A stretch of 64,000 bases of DNA from Pempheris klunzingeri (taxonomy: Eukaryota > Chordata > Actinopteri > Acropomatiformes > Pempheridae): NCBI RefSeq assembly GCF_042242105.1, contig NC_092035.1, positions 2,682,083 to 2,746,082 on the forward strand, read 5' to 3'. The position numbers and the translations under genes are program-made. Within the stretch, counting starts at the first letter, position 1, and every line of letters begins with the position of its first letter. Below, piece by piece: positions 9,801-22,089 of the stretch. The notes under the pieces are model-generated. The model saw only the letters and a list, made by a program, of their open reading frames with translations, did not search any database and was not told the DNA's origin.

Positions 9801-12407
9801 TGCTGAGCCCCTTAGGAGAGGTGCTCCCAGGGGGGGCAGGGAGCGGTGCAACCCCCCTCCCATCGCCCCGCTGCTCCCTCAGGATCCTCCAATGCTGCTG
9901 CAGACTCTGACTCCGCAGCCCCTCATGTCCCAGCCCCTCCTCCGCAAACCTCCCCCAGAGCAGACGCGAAGCAGCAGCATGGGAAGCAACCAGAGCCGCA
10001 CGTCGTCCAGGCGCCTGCGATCGCCCTCCAACGAGTCAGCCCACAGAGATGACCCCCAAGGTCCACGGCCCCGCCGGGGCAGGCTGCAGGGCACCAACTC
10101 TCGGGACCGAGAGAGAGAAAGAGAACGAGAGAGGGAAAGGGAGAGAGAGCGGGAGAGAGAGCGGCCTGTCGTGAATGACCCTCCAGGGGCTGAGAGGAAG
10201 TCTCGAATTGACCAGTTGAGGAGAGGAGAGCCCAGCCGCAGCACCTCTTCAGGTAGTTGAACACACACACACACTCTTACTCTACATTGCTCATCATGAA
10301 CTTCTATTAAGATTAAACCGTAGCATTTTTTACTCTACTTCCATCCCACCGTAATTCATATCTGTCTCTGTTGTTTTACAGACCGGCAGGATTCCCGCAG
10401 CCACAGCTCCAGACGCAGCTCTCCTGACTCTGAGAGGCAGGCCAGGTCCAGGTCCCGCGCCGGGTCCTACGACAGTCGTGAGCGGGAACGAGAAAGGGAG
10501 CCATTTGAGCGGGAGCGAGACCGAAAGGACCCCCGACCTCAGCAGCAGCCTCCTCAGCAGCAGCCCCTCCTCCTCCAGCAGCCCCTACAACAACAGAGAG
10601 ACTGGGAGCCCGAACCCAGGGACTGGCCTAGCAGGGGCCGGGAGCCCCTACTGATGCGTCCTGGCCGTGAGCCGCTCCTGAGGGAACGGGATATCAGGGA
10701 CAGGGAGCGCTTACTCCCCGAAGGACTCATCCAGCAGCACGAGCGGGAAAGGGAGCGCGAACGAGACGGCAGAGGTGACAGAGGCGGCGATCGAGAGAGG
10801 GAGAGGATGATGATGATGGACCTTCCACCCCACAGCGACCCCAGGGCTCCAGGACGAGGGGACCTGAGGGGTGAAATCAGAGGAGACCTGCGAGGGGACA
10901 TGATGAGACAGGACAGGAGCGACTATGAGCCCCTGCTGCCAAGAGAAGCCTTCAGCCCCCCAGAGCCGGAGAAACCGAGCAACAGTCACCATCTCATTGG
11001 AGAGCAGCGGGAGCTGGAGAAGACGGACAGCCTCGACGGTAAGAAGACGAAAACACTTATTTGTTTTTGTCACTTTTTGATATGTGGAATATATGTGGAA
11101 TATGTGCGTGTGTGATGTCTTCAGGAGACGATGATGGGAAAGAAGACGATGGCCAGTCAGTTCCATCCGTTGGAGAGGAGTATGAGCCAATCAGTGATGA
11201 TGAGCTGGATGAAATTCTGGCCGACAGCCAGAAAAAAGAGGATCAGCAAGACGATGAGAAAATTACAGGTACCAGGATCTTTATAAAGAATATGTTAATT
11301 AAAATGTTCTGTAAATATATTTCTGTTCACCTCGGATTGATTCATTCCAAAATTACTTGAATGTGCAGGGAATATTTAAGGATTCTGGAGACTGTTTCTT
11401 TTTAAATTAACCCCTGATGTCATGTGCTGACAGGTCCTCTGGATGTGATTGATGTGGACTGGTCCAGCTTGATGCCCAAACAGAAGCCGGAGCCGCGGGC
11501 AGCAGGGGCAGCGCTGCTCCGGTTCACCCCAGGGGCCGTGCTTCTCAGGGCGGGCATCTCCAAGCGACTTGCTGGGCCTCAGCTCCTGGAGCAAGTCAAG
11601 GAGGTGTGCAAGTCTGAGCTGGACGACCCCAAAGGTGAGAGTTTTGTCATCATGGAACTCTTAAATTCACTGTTCTTTTTTTTTTTTATGACCTTTTGTT
11701 TTATTTTAACATCAATTCTTGATGTTTTTGCCTTCCTTATGTCCTTTATTTTAGATTGGTAAGCAAAATTGGCCATTTTGATCATAGTTTTAATAGGAAT
11801 AAGGATAACAGTTATTATTTTGCAGTTTGTGTTAGTCTGAGTTTAAGCTGTTTGGTCTGATGCACCCCTCTAAAACTCCGTCACTGGTGTTCTCCCAGAT
11901 GCCGACAAGCTGTTCGAGCACGACCTGGGGGCCCTGAACATGGCAGCCCTGAACAGGCGGGTGGAGAGGGCAGGTCTACTGAGCAACCTCGGGCCCTGCT
12001 GCAAGGCCCTGTGTGCCCGCAGGGACTTCGCGATCCGTCGGCAACTGTTAAAAAACGACAAGGTAGATATCATCCAATCACGGACAGAACAATGAACTCA
12101 CTGCTGAGGATACTTTGTGTTGATCTCGCAGTTTTTCTCTGGACGCGATTTTAGATATAGGAGATGTTTAACACAGATGTGTTGAAATCTACTTCTCCTC
12201 CCTCAGGGCCTAACGAAGCAGTACCCCACTACGCCCGTGGTAGACAACGAGCTGCTGCAGATGAGCATGCGTCTCTTCAGAAGGACCATGGCCGGCCAGG
12301 CCTCGGCTCCAGAGAGGTCTGACGGTGGGTCAGCACCAGCGGCCGAGGTTGCCGCAGCTGGGAGTAGTAAGCTCAGCACAGCGCAGCCTGAGGTGTGTGT
12401 GTCCTGA
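3890..12407 (+). CDS. zc3h13: Zinc finger CCCH domain-containing protein 13 (m6A writer complex subunit)
   Basis: ZC3H13 (fly Flacc) links WTAP, VIRMA and HAKAI and holds the m6A RNA methyltransferase in the nucleus. Coding exons: 3890-4057, 4172-4272, 4470-4584, 4734-4845, 4989-5155, 5251-5399, 5537-5737, 5892-6059, 6201-6544, 6650-7144, 7316-7564, 7701-8217, 8367-8479, 8999-10252, 10382-11038, 11125-11268, 11434-11634, 11899-12062 and 12207-12407. They join to 5520 nt (1839 aa) with every phase consistent. The start MSKIRRKVTVEN matches the vertebrate N-terminus. The CCCH finger lies wholly in the second coding exon (C59-x8-C68-x5-C74-x3-H78). GDLRERMKNKRQD and SLEMKRQKIQRELMKLEQEN follow. 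RS- and RE/RD/ER-rich low complexity fills about 250-930. The conserved C-terminus (about 1604-1839) contains EEYEPISDDELDEIL and PLDVIDVDWSSLMPK and ends EVCVS. Two introns use GC donors (7145 and 8218). The protein is somewhat longer than I recall for human (about 1670 aa), mainly through low-complexity insertions. Confidence 0.96.
7145..7315 (+). other. zc3h13: GC-AG intron of zc3h13 (after coding exon 10)
   Basis: The exon must end at 7144 so that GAC AAA G joins GC TCA AAC and gives DKGSNRNSRGSQ, the conserved sequence. The donor read there is AAAG|GCAAGA, with GC in place of GT. The acceptor is TTTTTTTACCAG. No GT nearby keeps the frame. Confidence 0.85.
7701..8217 (+). repeat. zc3h13: Purine-rich RE/ER/RD repeat exon of zc3h13
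   Basis: About 350 nt of this exon (7790-8150) is almost pure G+A and encodes runs of Arg-Glu, Arg-Asp and Glu-Lys. This charged low complexity is typical of the middle of ZC3H13 and of nuclear-speckle proteins. The composition also creates long open frames on both strands, including 160-169 codon antisense frames, which are artefacts of the repeat and not genes. Confidence 0.85.
8218..8366 (+). other. zc3h13: GC-AG intron of zc3h13 (after coding exon 12)
   Basis: The donor is ACCAG|GCATGT. Leaving AG to join T from the next exon gives ACC AGT CGT AAG AGG and continues the conserved frame to ESSPSPRPSPKR. The nearby GT in CAT|GTATCA would instead read into TAA at the acceptor, so the GC donor is the only in-frame choice seen. 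Confidence 0.85.
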
Positions 12408-13800
12408 AAGAAATGGGATTATTGAATCAAACACATGAGAGTGAACGCTTCTAAACTTCCTTTAGCCCCCAGCTTTTCCCCGACTGTCTCATTTCATTAC
12501 ATACATAGCCTTTTTATTCATGAGAGGAAATAAAGAAAAACAGCAACATTATGAATCTTACTCACTTATGCTTTACATGTTTTGGATGATCTGCAAGTGC
12601 TGTGCCATAGACTATTGAACACTCTAGCCTATGGAGGTGTGGAATGAACGATGTACCTGAAACAAAAACACACCAGAAATTATTTCATGTTTTTTTTTTT
12701 TGTTTGTTTTGTTTTAGAGCAGTATTTTAATTGTCAGTTTCACCTGCCTAACCAAGTTGACTGCTTTGTTTTCATATATTGTGCATTGGTTCCGACAACT
12801 GTGCATTAAAATGGTTAGATGTTGATTTTTGTAACGGGTCTTTTGCTTTGTATGAAGTGACTGTTCTGCCAATCGAATAATGTGACACTTGATGTTATTA
12901 CAATTTTTGTTTACGCCATATTACAAAATATCTGCCGAGCAAATCTCTAGCATTTGCCGCAGAGGGTTACTGACCAACAACAGTGAAACATCCTGCAGGG
13001 ACTTGAATGTAAACATTTCTCATGAATAAGCACTGCCAAACTATTCCTTTTCTATTGAATGTATTTTGTTAGAACTGTTAGTCTGTGGAAACATTGCTTT
13101 TTGCTTGGTGTATTTGCTTTGAATGGTTTGGCAATGTCTCCCTGAAATGAACTGAAGTGAGCGCAGCGAACCAGATCTCCAACACTGCCATGTGGAATTC
13201 TTCTAAACCAGCCCACACCATCCAAAAAAGGAACCAAAATGTTCCCAGTAGGAACAGACACTAGACTGCTTAGATAAAAACGGCTGAAAAGGTAATTCAT
13301 TTCAACCTCAAATCACGTGTCTGTGTTCCAGCGGTTGACCATCCAGAGTCACAATAAAAAGACTTGTGCGGGTGGATAAAGTGAACCTCTGCGATGTGGT
13401 CGCATCTGCCCTCTTAGTACAACAAGAGGCCCTTGAAAAGAGAGGTTGTGAGTGCTTGGACACAAATCCAACGGACAAAACAGCCTCAGTGTTGCAGTGA
13501 CCTGCTTAATAAGAATGGGGAAAAGGCTGTTATCTTAGAACCCTGGATTCAACATGACACCTCCTCTCGGCCGTGAAACTGTGACTTGAAATCCAAGTGA
13601 CATTACAGATGTGGAGAGACTGGGCTCTGATGTAGCCCTCCGTCTTTTAGTCTGACCACAACTCTATGTTGTTGGAAAACACTTTTCCTACTACATATTT
13701 ATTTTGTCTAAGGTCCAAGGTCAATTTTGAAATGTGCAAGTGATACCTGGTTTAATGCTGTATTTTTTTTTACTGTAAAATAAATGCAGAATGACATTTT
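12408..13800 (+). other. zc3h13: zc3h13 3' UTR with several polyadenylation signals
   Basis: AATAAA occurs at 12529-12534, 13353-13358 and 13779-13784, all in AT-rich surroundings after the stop codon. The last is the most likely main end. Further AATAAA words at 14119 and 14360 could extend it. No ORF here has support. Confidence 0.6.
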
Positions 13801-14575
13801 TAAATTGTAATGGCATTCTGCCGAATGAGGACAACTGTCGACCTGAAGAAATTCAAGTGTGGTGCTACTTGATCAAGATAATCACACCATAACAGGCACA
13901 AGGATCGCCACTAGATGCCAAATTGCCTTTTGAGGTAAGTGCAGAATCTGACACAACCACAGCTTACTTTTTATAATTTACTTTTTCTTTAAAAAGTGTA
14001 AAAAGACTATGGGGGAAGTTTTTCATTGAGGAGATTCACATTTTTTAAATTTATGCAATTAAAATGACATTTTCGTGATGCCTTCATGCATGATTTATGA
14101 GGTTTGATGGAAACTTGAAATAAATAGACCAGGTGTCTGATAACTTGCCTTCTAATACAGCAAACAGAAGACCTGTTATCTATCTGTTAGATGTATTCTG
14201 AATGGTTGAAATAATTCTTATAATCTGTCCCAAACTTGTTTAAAGCTTTGTACGATTAATGAACTTTTTGTTTTTCTTTGTGTAAATCATTGCAATGACA
14301 TATTTCACATGTATTTACCTTATTCACAAAACGCCACTCTGAAGGCAGCTAACATTTGAAATAAAAATGACTGCATACTGCACGTTCCCAAATGAAAGAA
14401 ATGTGACATAATACAGTCTAACACCGTAAAAAAAAAACCTACACAGCATTTATTTCTGCATCCACACTTTGTATAAATAGTCTGACGATGCTAAAATGTA
14501 CATTTCAGTAAGTCTGGCGTTAACAAAGCGACGCTATAACACCAGGAACCGTTTACTTGTACGCTTGTTGCTGGC
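13801..14575. other. Short intergenic gap between zc3h13 and rpl31
   Basis: AT-rich, with no convincing gene. It contains additional AATAAA words and merges into the rpl31 promoter. Confidence 0.6.
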
Positions 14576-14579
14576 GAAC

Positions 14580-14665
14580 ATCATATAAAACGGACCGGTT
14601 TCCTTTACCCACAATCCTCTGCGTTAGATCCGTCCTTCCGACTTCCGCCTCAACTACGAGCCGAA
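14580..14665 (+). promoter_or_regulatory. rpl31: rpl31 promoter and non-coding first exon
   Basis: A TATA-like CATATAAAAC at 14582-14591 is followed by pyrimidine-rich words (TCCTTTACCC and CCTTCCGACTTCCGCC) of the kind that start 5'-TOP mRNAs of ribosomal protein genes. The non-coding exon ends at 14665 before the donor GTGAGT. The exact TOP cytosine cannot be fixed from sequence alone. Confidence 0.6.
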
Positions 14666-15128
14666 GTGAGTATTTCTTTGGGGAACTATAATACTACAAT
14701 CTAACGCCATCCTGTGATATTAACGCTACAATTCATCACATGTTCCCCGCAGATACACATATTAGTGTTGTATTGCTGTTTATATGTGTGTTTGGATGTG
14801 GATGAATGTCTTTAAAGACAGTTAATAGCGACGCATTGACTGGACCGGAGCGGCTTCATATTGCCTGGCTGCCCAGTGCTCGTTTTCTCTGCGCAGGAAT
14901 GAGCTTCTTATATAATTTCTAATATACAGCACTGGATTCATTTGTCTTTTTTGAACGCAAGTGCCGTTAATCTCACCTTTTAGCCTGCAGGTTAGCGCGC
15001 GTTAAGTAATTGACGTTAGAGCAAGCTAGTTTTATGCTAACGCCACTTTTCAGTCAACAACGCTTAAGAAAACAACACTTCCATGTGCTCAATCACTAAT
15101 GTGTGATCGTTGTCTTTTTTTTTTTTAG

Positions 15129-16582
<1,454 letters not shown>

Positions 16583-16620
16583 ATTTGCCCCCTTTTCTGT
16601 GGAATAAATGGAATAAAATG

Positions 16621-17265
16621 ACCTTTTTGTCTTGTCGTTCTTTTGTTTCTACACTTATTTGTTACTTGCCTTATTTGGGTGTTTCTTAGATTTGGATTCA
16701 CAGTTAGAATTATTGCAGAGGAATGTGTATGGAAATGTCCTCAACAGTAATATTAACCTCTAAAAGTATCTGTACAGTTTTTAATGGCGTGTTTGAAGTC
16801 CCAACCCCTGCCTTCTCACAGTGAAGAGCATTGTATGTCAGATCCTTTCTATAGCAAAGGGAGTTTGTGTCAGATTTCCAGTGACTTCTTGAACTGTGAC
16901 GGCTCAGTCTTGGCATTAAGGAATGGCATTTAGGCTTCTTAAACTGTACTTATTAAATGGGAAATAGAAGCATTTCTTTCTTTGGGTCCTGGGTGGTACT
17001 GTCTTTAAAGTATTCTCTTTAAGCATGTCCATATAATCACTGCAAACTTTACATTATTTAAGGAAGAAGAAATCACTAGGTGCTGTTTTAATGCCTTTAA
17101 CAGACAACAATCGGAGTGTGATCTGACAATCTGGCTATGATTTCATAAAATGTAGTATCTTGCATGGAGCATCATCTTCCCACTGCTGGACTCATTCACA
17201 ATAAAATGGCAGGAGTGATCTAATGGTACCTGCATTGCCGCCGTGCCGCCGCAGGGGGGCGCTAC
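16621..17265. other. Intergenic gap between rpl31 and chst10
   Basis: Less than 700 bp, with no convincing gene. A GC-rich stretch with CCGCCGCAGGGGGGCGC begins at about 17238 and leads into the chst10 first exon, so the right part is probably chst10 promoter. Confidence 0.5.
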
Positions 17266-17400
17266 TGATCTGTTAGCCGGATGTTGTGGAGAGGTGGTGG
17301 TGGTGGTTACTGGATGTAACCCCGGCTCTGTGGCAGGCTGGCCGCGATGGCTCCGTCCAGCATTTTCAACATGTGAAGCGGCTGTAAGCTCAGCGAGAAG
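17266..17400 (+). promoter_or_regulatory. chst10: chst10 5' leader exon with an upstream ORF
   Basis: A non-coding exon ends at 17400 before GTAAGA. It contains a 10-codon upstream ORF (17347-17376) whose ATG has a strong context (GCCGCGATGG). The 5' limit of the exon is not visible and is inferred. Confidence 0.55.
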
Positions 17401-17524
17401 GTAAGACACGAGGCGGGTCTGGTGGTGCTGAGTTCACCTCACCTGGAGAGACTAGCATGGTTCAGGTGGAGTGCTTTATGTCCCATCACTGCCAAGGAGG
17501 GACAGGTGTGGCTATCTGTTTGGC

Positions 17525-17790
17525 TAACCAGCTAGCTAGCCTGAATACAGTAGAACAGCTAGCTGCTGCATGTTTTATCATAGACTGCGTGATTTGGATA
17601 CGCTAATGTTAGTCGCTGTTAGCTAGCTAACGCTATAGCAACCGTTAGCTAGTTAGCCCTTCACCATAGAATATCCATTCAGTAGCAGCTAGCTAACCAA
17701 GACCTCTCTGGCTAGCTCACATAACTTGTCACGCAGTAGTCAACGCGTTAGCAGTTAGCACCGGAATCTGTGTCAACAAATATTTAAGCT
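17525..17790. repeat. GTTAGC/GCTAGC cluster in chst10 intron 1
   Basis: There are at least ten GCTAGC, GTTAGC, CAGCTAGC or GCTAAC words, many palindromic, spread over about 260 bp directly downstream of the first exon. Confidence 0.85.
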
Positions 17791-17823
17791 AACAGCTAAC
17801 TAGTCGAGTACAGCCTGAGTAGC

Positions 17824-17825
<2 letters not shown>

Positions 17826-17865
<40 letters not shown>
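17826..17865 (+). repeat. chst10: (GT)20 microsatellite abutting the chst10 exon 2 acceptor
   Basis: Forty nt of pure GT are followed at once by AG|GTGGG, so the repeat takes the place of the usual polypyrimidine tract of the splice acceptor. Confidence 0.9.
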
Positions 17866-17867
<2 letters not shown>

Positions 17868-17917
17868 GTGGGAGCGTCGCTCAGTGTTTACATGGCCGTC
17901 AGCTGATGGGAGAAGCG

Positions 17918-19459
17918 ATGCGGCACCACTGGCTGCTGCTCGGGGCTTGCGGCTGGGTGCTGCTGGTCCTGATGTTTGTCAGCAAGTTCATCAGCTTCAG
18001 AGCTGTAGATGGTAAGCTGCTGTGTGTGTGTGTGTGTGTGTGTCGGCTGCCACAGCCTGCAGTCACTCCTAGTGGTGAATGTGATCACTCTTGACGTGTG
18101 TTTTCAGACTACAGAGAGAGGATTGGTAGTCAGAGTTGGACCATGGCAGGCACCAAGGTGGTTAAACCTGCTCCTGTTTCCAGTCCAGAAAAAACAGTGC
18201 CAAAGCCATCCAACCAGGTGACTAATGCAGCTGCATGTCATTCACTTTCTCTCTCTCTGACATGATCGTATTTAAAACAATGCTGTCAGTCACATTAGCT
18301 GTGTGTGTGTGTGTGTGTGTGTGTGTCTCAGCCTTCAGCTGTACCTACAGTGGCAGACTGGCAGTCCGTCTCCGAGAAGCGAATCGAGCTGCTCACCACT
18401 GTATGTAAGAACAGCAGCCTCAGGAATCTGACTCATGTCTCCATCAGCAAGTTCGTCCTGGACCGCATTTTTGTCTGCGACAAACAGAAGATCTTATTCT
18501 GCCAGACGCCTAAAGTGGGCAACACGCAATGGAAGAAGGTCCTAATTGCGCTTAACGGTGAGTATGGATTGTCTGAACGTAGTGACAATGCACACTCGAT
18601 ATACTGATGACTTTAAAATCCCTTTGTCAGTGTGACTCCAGGTCTGTTTGTTTAATTCAGTTGATGATGCATGTTATTGAACATTGGCAGGAGCGTTCTC
18701 CACTGTGGAGGAGATCCCAGAAAACCTGGTTCATGACCACGAGAAGAACGGCCTGCCCCGCCTGTCGTCACTCATGCCGCAGGAGATTACTCACAGGTTA
18801 GTTAAGAGTTACTGTGGTGAATGTGGACGTGTCTGTCCGGTAGCAGGATGTGCTAGTGTCCAGCTAATCAATACAACTTTCTCTCTCTCAACCGTTTTCT
18901 CAACAGATTAAACACTTACTTTAAGTTTTTCATCGTGAGAGATCCCTTTGAGCGGCTGATTTCTGCGTTCAAGGACAAGTTTGTGAAGAACCCCCGCTTT
19001 GAGCCTTGGTACAAGCACGACATCGCTCCAGCCATCATCCGTAAATACCGAAAGAGCCACCGCAACAGCGACCACGGTGCCTCTGGGCTGCACTTTGAGG
19101 ACTTTGTCCGGTACTTGGGTGACGTGGAAGGCCGTCACCGCATGGACCGGCAGTTCGGCGAGCACATTATTCACTGGGTGACGTACGTAGACTTATGTGC
19201 ACCGTGTGAAATACACTACAGCGTGGTGGGCCACCACGAGACGCTGGAGCAAGACGCCCCATACATCCTCAAAGCAGCAGGCATCGACCAGCTGGTGTCC
19301 TACCCAGCCATCCCACCAGGCATCACCCGCTACAACAGGACCAAGGTGGAACGCTACTTCTCAGGCATCAGCAAGCGGGACATCAGGCGTCTCTACGCAC
19401 GTTACCAGGGTGACTTCCACCTATTTGGTTACCCAGGCCCAGACTTTCTACTGAACTAA
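17918..19459 (+). CDS. chst10: Carbohydrate sulfotransferase 10 (HNK-1 sulfotransferase)
   Basis: CHST10 is a Golgi type II membrane enzyme that moves sulfate from PAPS to the 3-OH of glucuronic acid on the HNK-1 glycan of neural glycoproteins. Five coding exons (17918-18011, 18108-18217, 18332-18557, 18691-18796 and 18907-19459) join to 1089 nt, 362 aa, against 356 in human as I recall. The N-terminus MRHHWLLLGACGWVLLVLMF is a signal anchor. The 5'-phosphosulfate site is TPKVGNTQWKK (127-137), and the 3'-phosphate site is RDPFERLISAF (190-200). The C-terminus FGYPGPDFLLN matches the family. The stem region (about 30-80) is the least conserved part. Sequons NSS, NLT and NRT are visible. An in-frame ATG at 17906 would add MGEA; the human start MHHQWLL favours 17918. 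Three (TG)n tracts lie at its splice junctions. Confidence 0.95.
18021..18042 (+). repeat. chst10: (TG)11 just downstream of the chst10 exon 2 donor
   Basis: The tract begins nine nt after the donor GT of GTAAGC at 18012. Together with the repeats at 17826-17865 and 18301-18326 it places UG-rich RNA at three neighbouring splice sites. Confidence 0.9.
18301..18326 (+). repeat. chst10: (GT)13 abutting the chst10 exon 4 acceptor
   Basis: The repeat is followed by CTCAG|CCTTC, so the acceptor of the exon encoding the PAPS-binding motif also has a GT repeat instead of a polypyrimidine tract. Confidence 0.9.
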
Positions 19460-20580
19460 ACAGATTAACACTGACTAAAAGACACGTTTTCATAGAAAAT
19501 CTTGTCAACATCTTTGGTTTACTGAGACTCAGTTGTATTGTAGCTGTCAGAGAGAAAACGTTACAAGTACAAGAAACGGTCAGATAATGAGACTCCGGAG
19601 TGAAAAAGCTGACGAATTTATCATTTAGTGTCGGTATGAAGATCAAATGCAGGTACAAGTCAAATGAAGAACACATTTGCTATCTTATATTTAACGTCTG
19701 AAGCATCTTCTCGTGTTAAAGAGGTGTACTCTGTAACACCAGGGATACAGGCCCGTTACCCTGTAATGTAGCTATGACACTGCACTATATGGATCACATG
19801 GTTACAATGATTCACCTCGCTAGGACAGATATGGACGCTGCCGTGCGTTTCCACACCTCTTTTCTGTGCTTCTTGCTTATCGTGCCAGACTTTTGGCGAA
19901 GACGGTCTGCATCGGGGATGTTAAAATGTCTGGACAAGGTAGTGAACGGCAAGAATATGATACCAACCGGTTGGGACATTTTTTCATTGATGTTTTTACG
20001 AGCTACAAATCAGCGTTAACTTTTTACATTTTTTTACCATAGACTTTTGCTTGAAGGACAGTAAATTATCAAATATCATCAAAGCGGTCACACTGATACG
20101 AAGGCCTCGGTCCTACCCTGATCCACACCGCACCCATTGTCGTGTCCCTTCTACCTTTTACTAAAACTGATGGAAGGTGTTAAATGTTTTTGACTCCCAT
20201 TTATTCAGCTGTCAACAGCACTGGGACACCGAAGGAAAGCGGCACTGGATTTTAAAGGATCGTTTTTCTATTCAAGATGTACTGTGTAAATGTTCTTAAC
20301 ATGACTTGCAACTCTACATTTGTATTACATGTTACTATTTATATTAATATTAACCTGCTGACTGGTGGCACAAACTGGGTCTCAATTGTAGGACCGTACT
20401 GCCTCCCTGCAGCCACCTTCTGGACAATAATACAAGGACACTAGTTAGTAATAAAGTTCCATGTGAAATAAATCATGTGCTCTTACTTTGTATTTGACCT
20501 CACTTTTGCTCTTTTTAGGAGCTCGTATAATTTGTTACTTCTTCGTGTATAACCATGAATAAAATTTGATGTGGTCACCT
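19460..20580 (+). other. chst10: chst10 3' UTR and polyadenylation signals
   Basis: AATAAA signals lie near 20448-20470 (two words) and at 20558-20563. The sequence between the stop and these sites has no supported ORF and is read as 3' UTR. A CTCF-like word on the minus strand lies at 20410-20423. Confidence 0.6.
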
Positions 20581-20621
20581 TAAACCTAAGCTGTGTGTGT
20601 TGCTGCAGTGGTGGGAAGCTT

Positions 20622-20635
20622 CCACAAGGTGGCAG
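20622..20635 (+). promoter_or_regulatory. CTCF-like motif downstream of chst10
   Basis: CCACAAGGTGGCAG differs from the core CCASYAGRKGGCRS at one position (A at Y). It sits about 60 bp after the last chst10 polyadenylation signal, between chst10 and map4k4. Confidence 0.45.
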
Positions 20636-20775
20636 CAAAACCACTTGCAGTGTGGCTGCTTAGTTCAGGAGCCACAAACCCTGCTGAACCCTTGTGCCAA
20701 ATGTCACCACACAGAATTGTTGAATTGACAGTTGAAGCATGGGAATGAGGGCAAAACAGTGGCTTCATAGGCGCG

Positions 20776-20776
<1 letters not shown>

Positions 20777-20817
<41 letters not shown>

Positions 20818-21003
20818 AACAAACATGTCAGGACATGGAGCCGGATTTACATTATCAGTGTCATCTGTTCAAACTTTCCTTACGGCAGATAGATTTAAAT
20901 TGATTTACAGAGGCTAAGTGTTAGATAAGTGCCTTAAGCGTGAGTGCTCTAAGTTGAGGCTTTGTGTTTACATGCTCGTGTGTGTGTGTGTGTGTGTGTG
21001 TGT
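20777..21003. repeat. Two (TG)n microsatellites in the chst10-map4k4 interval
   Basis: There is (TG)19 at 20777-20814 and a second GT tract of about 26 nt at 20978-21003. Short reading frames translating to HTHT or VCVC runs here are artefacts. Confidence 0.9.
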
Positions 21004-22080
21004 CTCCCCACAGCCAGGTTACCTCTCTCATCCTGTCTGACTGGTTCGCCCTGCCCTGTCGTTTCAATGTGGACTCGCCAAGTTTGTTTAACCAAAAGAT
21101 TTGTGATGAATAACTGAAACACAGCAGCTGAACATTTTTCCTCTCTGCAGTTAGTAAGATAAGACCCTGCAAAAAGAAAAAAAAAAAAAAAGAGAGAGAG
21201 AGAAATGATTGAAATGCATTATAACAGTCCCCATGCTGCTCCCCAGGCTCCACTGTGCACTAACAAACCCAGCATCACCCCTCAGATTGCTCACTTGCCA
21301 CACCCATGATTACCAATATTGACACTGAAGTCGACCATGCGCATGTCCATAAGGATGCTGTGTGGTGGTGGTGATGGAGAAGGGTGGGGGGGGGGTGGCG
21401 CTCCTGTCTGTCTCTATTCATCTCAGCTGCCCTGCTGCTTGTGTGCACTGTATATATACCGACATGCAGGCTGGTGTAGAAGCGCTCAGGTGGGTCTGTG
21501 TGGATTAAAGAGCACCAAAGATCATCCCGGCATCAGTGCATGATGCATGGAGGCCCAGCCCTTTTCTTTCTGTGTGAAGCCGACCGGCTTCCTGTGTTTG
21601 TGCGGCTCCCAAGCAAGGCTGCAGCAAGCCAGACAGAGGCAGGCGGGGCAGAGGCGGAAACGAGACGCTTTTAATTTCAACATAAAAGTTGTTGAAGGAA
21701 ATTTTTGTCTTGGTAACACTACATAACAAATCATATAAAAAACAACTTAATGACACACTCTCTTCTTGGTTAATATACATTGGATGAGCCTGGCCTATCC
21801 AAAACACACTTTCATGTGCTTTCATCTGTTTTATCTCCATTTTATGCAGCTTCTAGCTCCTTCTACTTTCCCACAGTTTAGAGGGAAATACTGCTGCTTT
21901 TTACCCTCACTGCATTTATTTAATAAGACGTTTAATCACACTAAATATAGCCAACAATGCTCCTCCGTCATGGATTAAACGGTCTATAATCCAGTTCAAA
22001 CACTAAAGTGAACAGCCTGAAATAGTATTTTTCTCAATATTTTTATACTTTACATACGTATTATTATGATTACTCTGTAG
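21004..22080. other. Intergenic DNA between chst10 and map4k4
   Basis: No supported gene. It includes an A-rich/GA run at 21175-21202 and a G-rich run at 21384-21395. The short ORFs have no family resemblance. Confidence 0.6.
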
Positions 22081-22089
22081 TATTAAAGT

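Noticed and set aside
13905-13922. CTCF-like CCACTAGATGCCAA after zc3h13
   Set aside because: Two mismatches, including one in the invariant GGC core.
17240-17262. CTCF-like CCGCAGGGGGGCGC upstream of chst10
   Set aside because: One extra G breaks the spacing of the core, and it lies in a GC-rich promoter where such words are common.
20586-20822. Short ORFs with His-Thr runs next to (TG)n tracts
   Set aside because: They are translations of microsatellites and recur at every TG repeat in the window.
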